Below, piece after piece: positions 55,434 to 57,521 of a DNA stretch of 57,521 nucleotides. The notes under the pieces are model-generated. The model was given only the letters and a program-made list of their open reading frames with translations, had not been told where the DNA came from and did no database searches. A program made the position numbers and the translations under genes. Origin of the DNA: an uncultured Eggerthellaceae bacterium. Lineage in GTDB: Bacteria > Actinomycetota > Coriobacteriia > Coriobacteriales > Eggerthellaceae. The DNA is taken from NCBI GenBank assembly GCA_958454405.1, contig CAUEBO010000013.1:1-57521 (forward strand), written 5' to 3'. Numbering within the stretch: position 1 is the stretch's first letter; each line of letters opens with the position of its first letter.

Positions 55434-55470
55434 TGTTGCAATAGTAGCAAAATTTACAACTATTGCAACA
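55434..55470 (-). promoter_or_regulatory. AbiE operator-promoter (leaderless), pair 2
   Basis: Perfect 12-bp inverted repeat TGTTGCAATAGT (55434-55445) / ACTATTGCAACA (55459-55470). On the minus strand TTGCAA (55463-55468), 16 bases and TACTAT (55441-55446) form a promoter fully inside the repeat. The predicted start point falls near 55434, three bases from the ATG. Confidence 0.7.
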
Positions 55471-55560
55471 GATAATCCCAATCAAGGGATTATGGAGTGC
55501 TTGATTACCGCTTTGTTGATTGTGGCCCCGATGCAAGCTGAAATTGCTTTAACAGCAAAA

Positions 55561-55590
55561 CAGGCCAGAAGCATTCTGACTTCTGGCCTG
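55561..55590 (-). terminator. terminator of tRNA-fMet
   Basis: CAGGCCAGAAG / CTTCTGGCCTG with an 8-nt loop and a TTTT tail on the minus strand, 11 bases past the tRNA 3' end. Confidence 0.8.
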
Positions 55591-55601
55591 CGTAAATTTC
55601 T

Positions 55602-55678
55602 TGGTCGCGGGGGCAGGATTTGAACCTACGACCTCCGGGTTATGAGCCCGGCGAGCTACCAGACTGCTCCACCCCGCA
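55602..55678 (-). tRNA. initiator tRNA-fMet (anticodon CAT)
   Basis: 77 nt with encoded CCA. The anticodon loop CTCATAA sits on a CCGGG/CCCGG stem, whose three G-C pairs are the initiator signature; the D-arm reads GGAGCAGTCTGGTAGCTC. The first base pair is T-G, a mismatch-like pair where initiators have an unpaired 1:72. The 3' half is probably supplied by the integrated island, since a displaced 3' half lies at 51223-51263. Confidence 0.93.
55632..55646 (-). repeat. putative att core, right copy
   Basis: CCTCCGGGTTATGAG inside tRNA-fMet, covering the anticodon loop and the 3' side of its stem; matches 51249-51263 exactly. Confidence 0.6.
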
Positions 55679-55807
55679 CCGTTTATGTTGCGCCTGCCCC
55701 TCCTGTTCGTGTACATCAAACAGGAAAAGCGGCAAGAATGTATGCTATGCGTTCTCGCCGCTTCATGCAAACTAAATCTGATCCGTTCATACAACGTACA
55801 TAAACAA

Positions 55808-55829
55808 GCCCTTCGGGAACTCGAAGGGC
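55808..55829 (-). terminator. terminator after the CoA-transferase gene
   Basis: GCCCTTCG / CGAAGGGC with a 6-nt loop; on the minus strand TTGTTTAT follows. Confidence 0.7.
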
Positions 55830-55924
55830 GGTGTCAACTGAAGCTCCCCGTCAAACCCGTTGCCAGGCGCCCGCCGCGAGCAGGGCAGAGCGCGTGCGGG
55901 GCGGTCTTCGCACCAGTTGATCGA

Positions 55925-57232
55925 CTAGTACAGCAGCCCCAGCTGCCGCGCCTCGAACGCCAGCTGGTCGCGGAAATCGGGATGGGCGATGTCGATGAGG
56001 CGCCTCGCGCGCGTGGGGACGTCCTGGTAGGCCAAGTCGGCCACACCGTACTCCGTCACCACGTACTGCACGTCGTTGCGCAGCGTGGTCACCGCGCTGC
56101 CCGGAGCCAGCGTGGGGACGATCTTCGAGGTGGGTCCCTGCTTGGTGTTCGCCACGCTCGTGACGGCGATGAACGACCGGCCGTTCTTCGCCATGCGCGC
56201 ACCGCGCACGAAATCGGCTTGCCCGCCGCTTGCGGAGTACTGCCGCGCGCCGATGCTCTCGGCGCACACCTGGCCCGTCAAATCGATGGAGATGGCGGTG
56301 TTGATGGAAACCATGTTGTCGTTCTTGGCGATGCAGTACGGGTTCGTGACCGTGTCGTAGCTGCAGTAGAACACCTCGGGGTTCTGGTCGATGAAGTCAT
56401 AGAGGCGCGCGGCTCCCGTCGAATAGCCTCCCACGGAACGCCCGGGGAAGTAGCTGTTGCGGCTGTTGTCGATGACGCCCGACTGCTGCAGCGGCACGAG
56501 CGCATCCGAGTACATCTCGGTGAAGCAGCCCAGATGCTTCTTCGATGCAAGCCCTTCGGCCACCGCGTTCAGGATGCCGCCGATGCCCAGCTGGATGCAA
56601 TCGCCGTCGTTGACGCGATCCACGATGTGGGCCGCGCACGCGCGCTCTTCAGGCTTGGCGGGAGGAACGGCCACCTCCTCCAAATCCTCGTCGCAGACGA
56701 AGAAGGCGTCGATCTCGTCCACGGAGAAGTCGTGGGAATCGCCGAACACGCGCGGCAGCTTCGTATTGACCTGGGCGATGATGCCCTTGCAGGCGCGTAT
56801 GCTGCCCGGCTCGAACCCCAGGGGGCCGATATTGCACCATCCCTGCTCGTTCGGCGGCGTCATCTGCACCACGGCGTAATCGGGCGCCACGCTGCGCATG
56901 AGCGCGGACACCTGGCTGAAGTGGGCGGGTATGTGCGCTACGCACAAGCCGAAGCCCGCGCGCTCGTCGGGACCGGCGAAGTAGGTGTGGTAGCGAAAGC
57001 GATCGGGGCCGACATCCAGGTTCTTGAAATCGAACGAGCCGTTCATCCAGTTGCCGTAGATGTCGATGCCCTCCAGGCGACCGTCCGCAACGCGCGCCAT
57101 GAGCTCGTGGATGATCGTCGAGGCAACGTGCAGCCCGCCGGTGTACATCGACGTCCCCGACGTGATGAACCGCTCGAAAAGCTCCTCGAGCGAAACCGTT
57201 TTGCGCGCATACGTTTCCGAAACAGACGCCAT
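55925..57232 (-). CDS. acetyl-CoA hydrolase/CoA-transferase family protein
   Basis: 435-aa enzyme of the 4-hydroxybutyrate/butyryl-CoA:acetate CoA-transferase type. The catalytic Glu lies in HLGCFTEMYSDALVPL, and the CoA-loop signatures QLGIGGILNAVAEGLASKKH and QYSASGGQADFVRGARMAKN are clear; the C-terminus TEYGVADLAYQDVPTRARRL is typical. It moves CoA between short-chain acids in fermentation. Start 57232 (MASVSETY) has GGGGAGG close upstream; the open frame runs further 5' without support. Monocistronic. Exact acids unknown. Confidence 0.9.
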   Translation of the reverse strand: MASVSETYARKTVSLEELFERFITSGTSMYTGGLHVASTIIHELMARVADGRLEGIDIYGNWMNGSFDFKNLDVGPDRFRYHTYFAGPDERAGFGLCVAHIPAHFSQVSALMRSVAPDYAVVQMTPPNEQGWCNIGPLGFEPGSIRACKGIIAQVNTKLPRVFGDSHDFSVDEIDAFFVCDEDLEEVAVPPAKPEERACAAHIVDRVNDGDCIQLGIGGILNAVAEGLASKKHLGCFTEMYSDALVPLQQSGVIDNSRNSYFPGRSVGGYSTGAARLYDFIDQNPEVFYCSYDTVTNPYCIAKNDNMVSINTAISIDLTGQVCAESIGARQYSASGGQADFVRGARMAKNGRSFIAVTSVANTKQGPTSKIVPTLAPGSAVTTLRNDVQYVVTEYGVADLAYQDVPTRARRLIDIAHPDFRDQLAFEARQLGLLY

Positions 57233-57481
57233 AGCCTCCCCTTTTCCCGCCTTCCAGCAGCCAGTATACAAGCGGCTTCCCAACCGTGTCAAAAACCTGG
57301 CGTCGATGGAAACGCATCCGCTTTTAGAGAAACTACCATTGGCACGCGCCAACGTGCGCAGCCTTTCGAGCCAATCCGCTTGCCGTCGGGCTGCATGAGA
57401 GGCTTCTTCATGGAACGGGAGACCTCCTCGCAAAGGGAGCGGGTTCTTCCGAAGACCAGCCGGGGTCGGGCTGAATCGGAA

Positions 57482-57521
57482 ATGACCGAAAACGCGGTCG
57501 AATGTGCAGTCCGCGGGGCCG
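57482..57521 (+). repeat. third copy of the 27-bp repeat arm, cut by the window end
   Basis: 57482-57508 is identical to 3517-3543. The bases that follow (GTCCGCGGGGCCG) resemble the continuation of the right arm of the 3517-3661 element read in reverse, so a full element probably runs past the window. The rest of 57233-57481 holds no gene. Confidence 0.7.

Overview
The window looks like a chromosomal segment from a high-GC gut actinobacterium of the Eggerthellaceae (Eggerthella/Gordonibacter/Adlercreutzia type). This is inferred from gene content: tandem LysR regulators, a many-helix membrane LuxR regulator beside a Tat-exported flavoprotein reductase, an activase of the 2-hydroxyacyl-CoA dehydratase type, CoA-transferase and acyl-CoA dehydrogenase genes, and cell-wall proteins ending in LARTGD-type sorting signals. 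No rRNA is present; there is one intact tRNA (initiator Met).

Layout. 1-656: start of a drug-efflux MFS gene (minus strand, cut by the window edge). 0.9-7.3 kb: redox/stress cluster of a rhodanese lipoprotein, two RclA-like flavin disulfide reductases flanking a universal stress protein, a 49-aa zinc ribbon and an aquaporin. 7.4-9.4 kb: two LysR genes. 9.8-13.3 kb: three-gene CoA-dehydratase-activase operon, its first gene broken by one base in a G6 run. 13.3-23.8 kb: one giant surface protein (about 3,520 aa, 17 DUF11-type repeats) that is out of frame at a C10 run just after its signal peptide. 24.1-26.2 kb: VanW protein and a membrane protein. 26.6-31.1 kb: lower-GC defence-like island with an AbiE toxin-antitoxin pair and a helicase-nuclease fusion. 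31.1-34.5 kb: gamma-carbonic anhydrase, a perfect parS site within a block of inverted repeats, and htpG under a CIRCE operator. 34.6-39.3 kb: a second surface protein whose promoter spacer is a G tract, and an MFS transporter fused to two CBS domains. 39.9-44.8 kb: XRE regulator, PfkB sugar kinase, sodium:neurotransmitter symporter and an ATP-grasp-like enzyme. 44.8-51.0 kb: LuxR regulator, flavoprotein, HdeD protein, acyl-CoA dehydrogenase and TetR regulator. 51.2-55.7 kb: small integrated island ending in tRNA-fMet, with a third surface protein, an integrase remnant and a second AbiE pair. 55.9-57.2 kb: CoA-transferase.

How it fits together. The most notable theme is switchable surface display: two of three sortase-type proteins are associated with long G/C homopolymers, one inside the coding region and one between the -35 and -10 boxes. 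The second theme is mobile defence: two unrelated AbiE pairs, both apparently leaderless and each covered by a perfect inverted repeat, plus a candidate single-gene helicase-nuclease. The parS site suggests that the region lies on the origin-proximal part of the chromosome. Gene starts were chosen from ribosome-binding sites and family lengths. All assignments come from reading the sequence; no database search was run.
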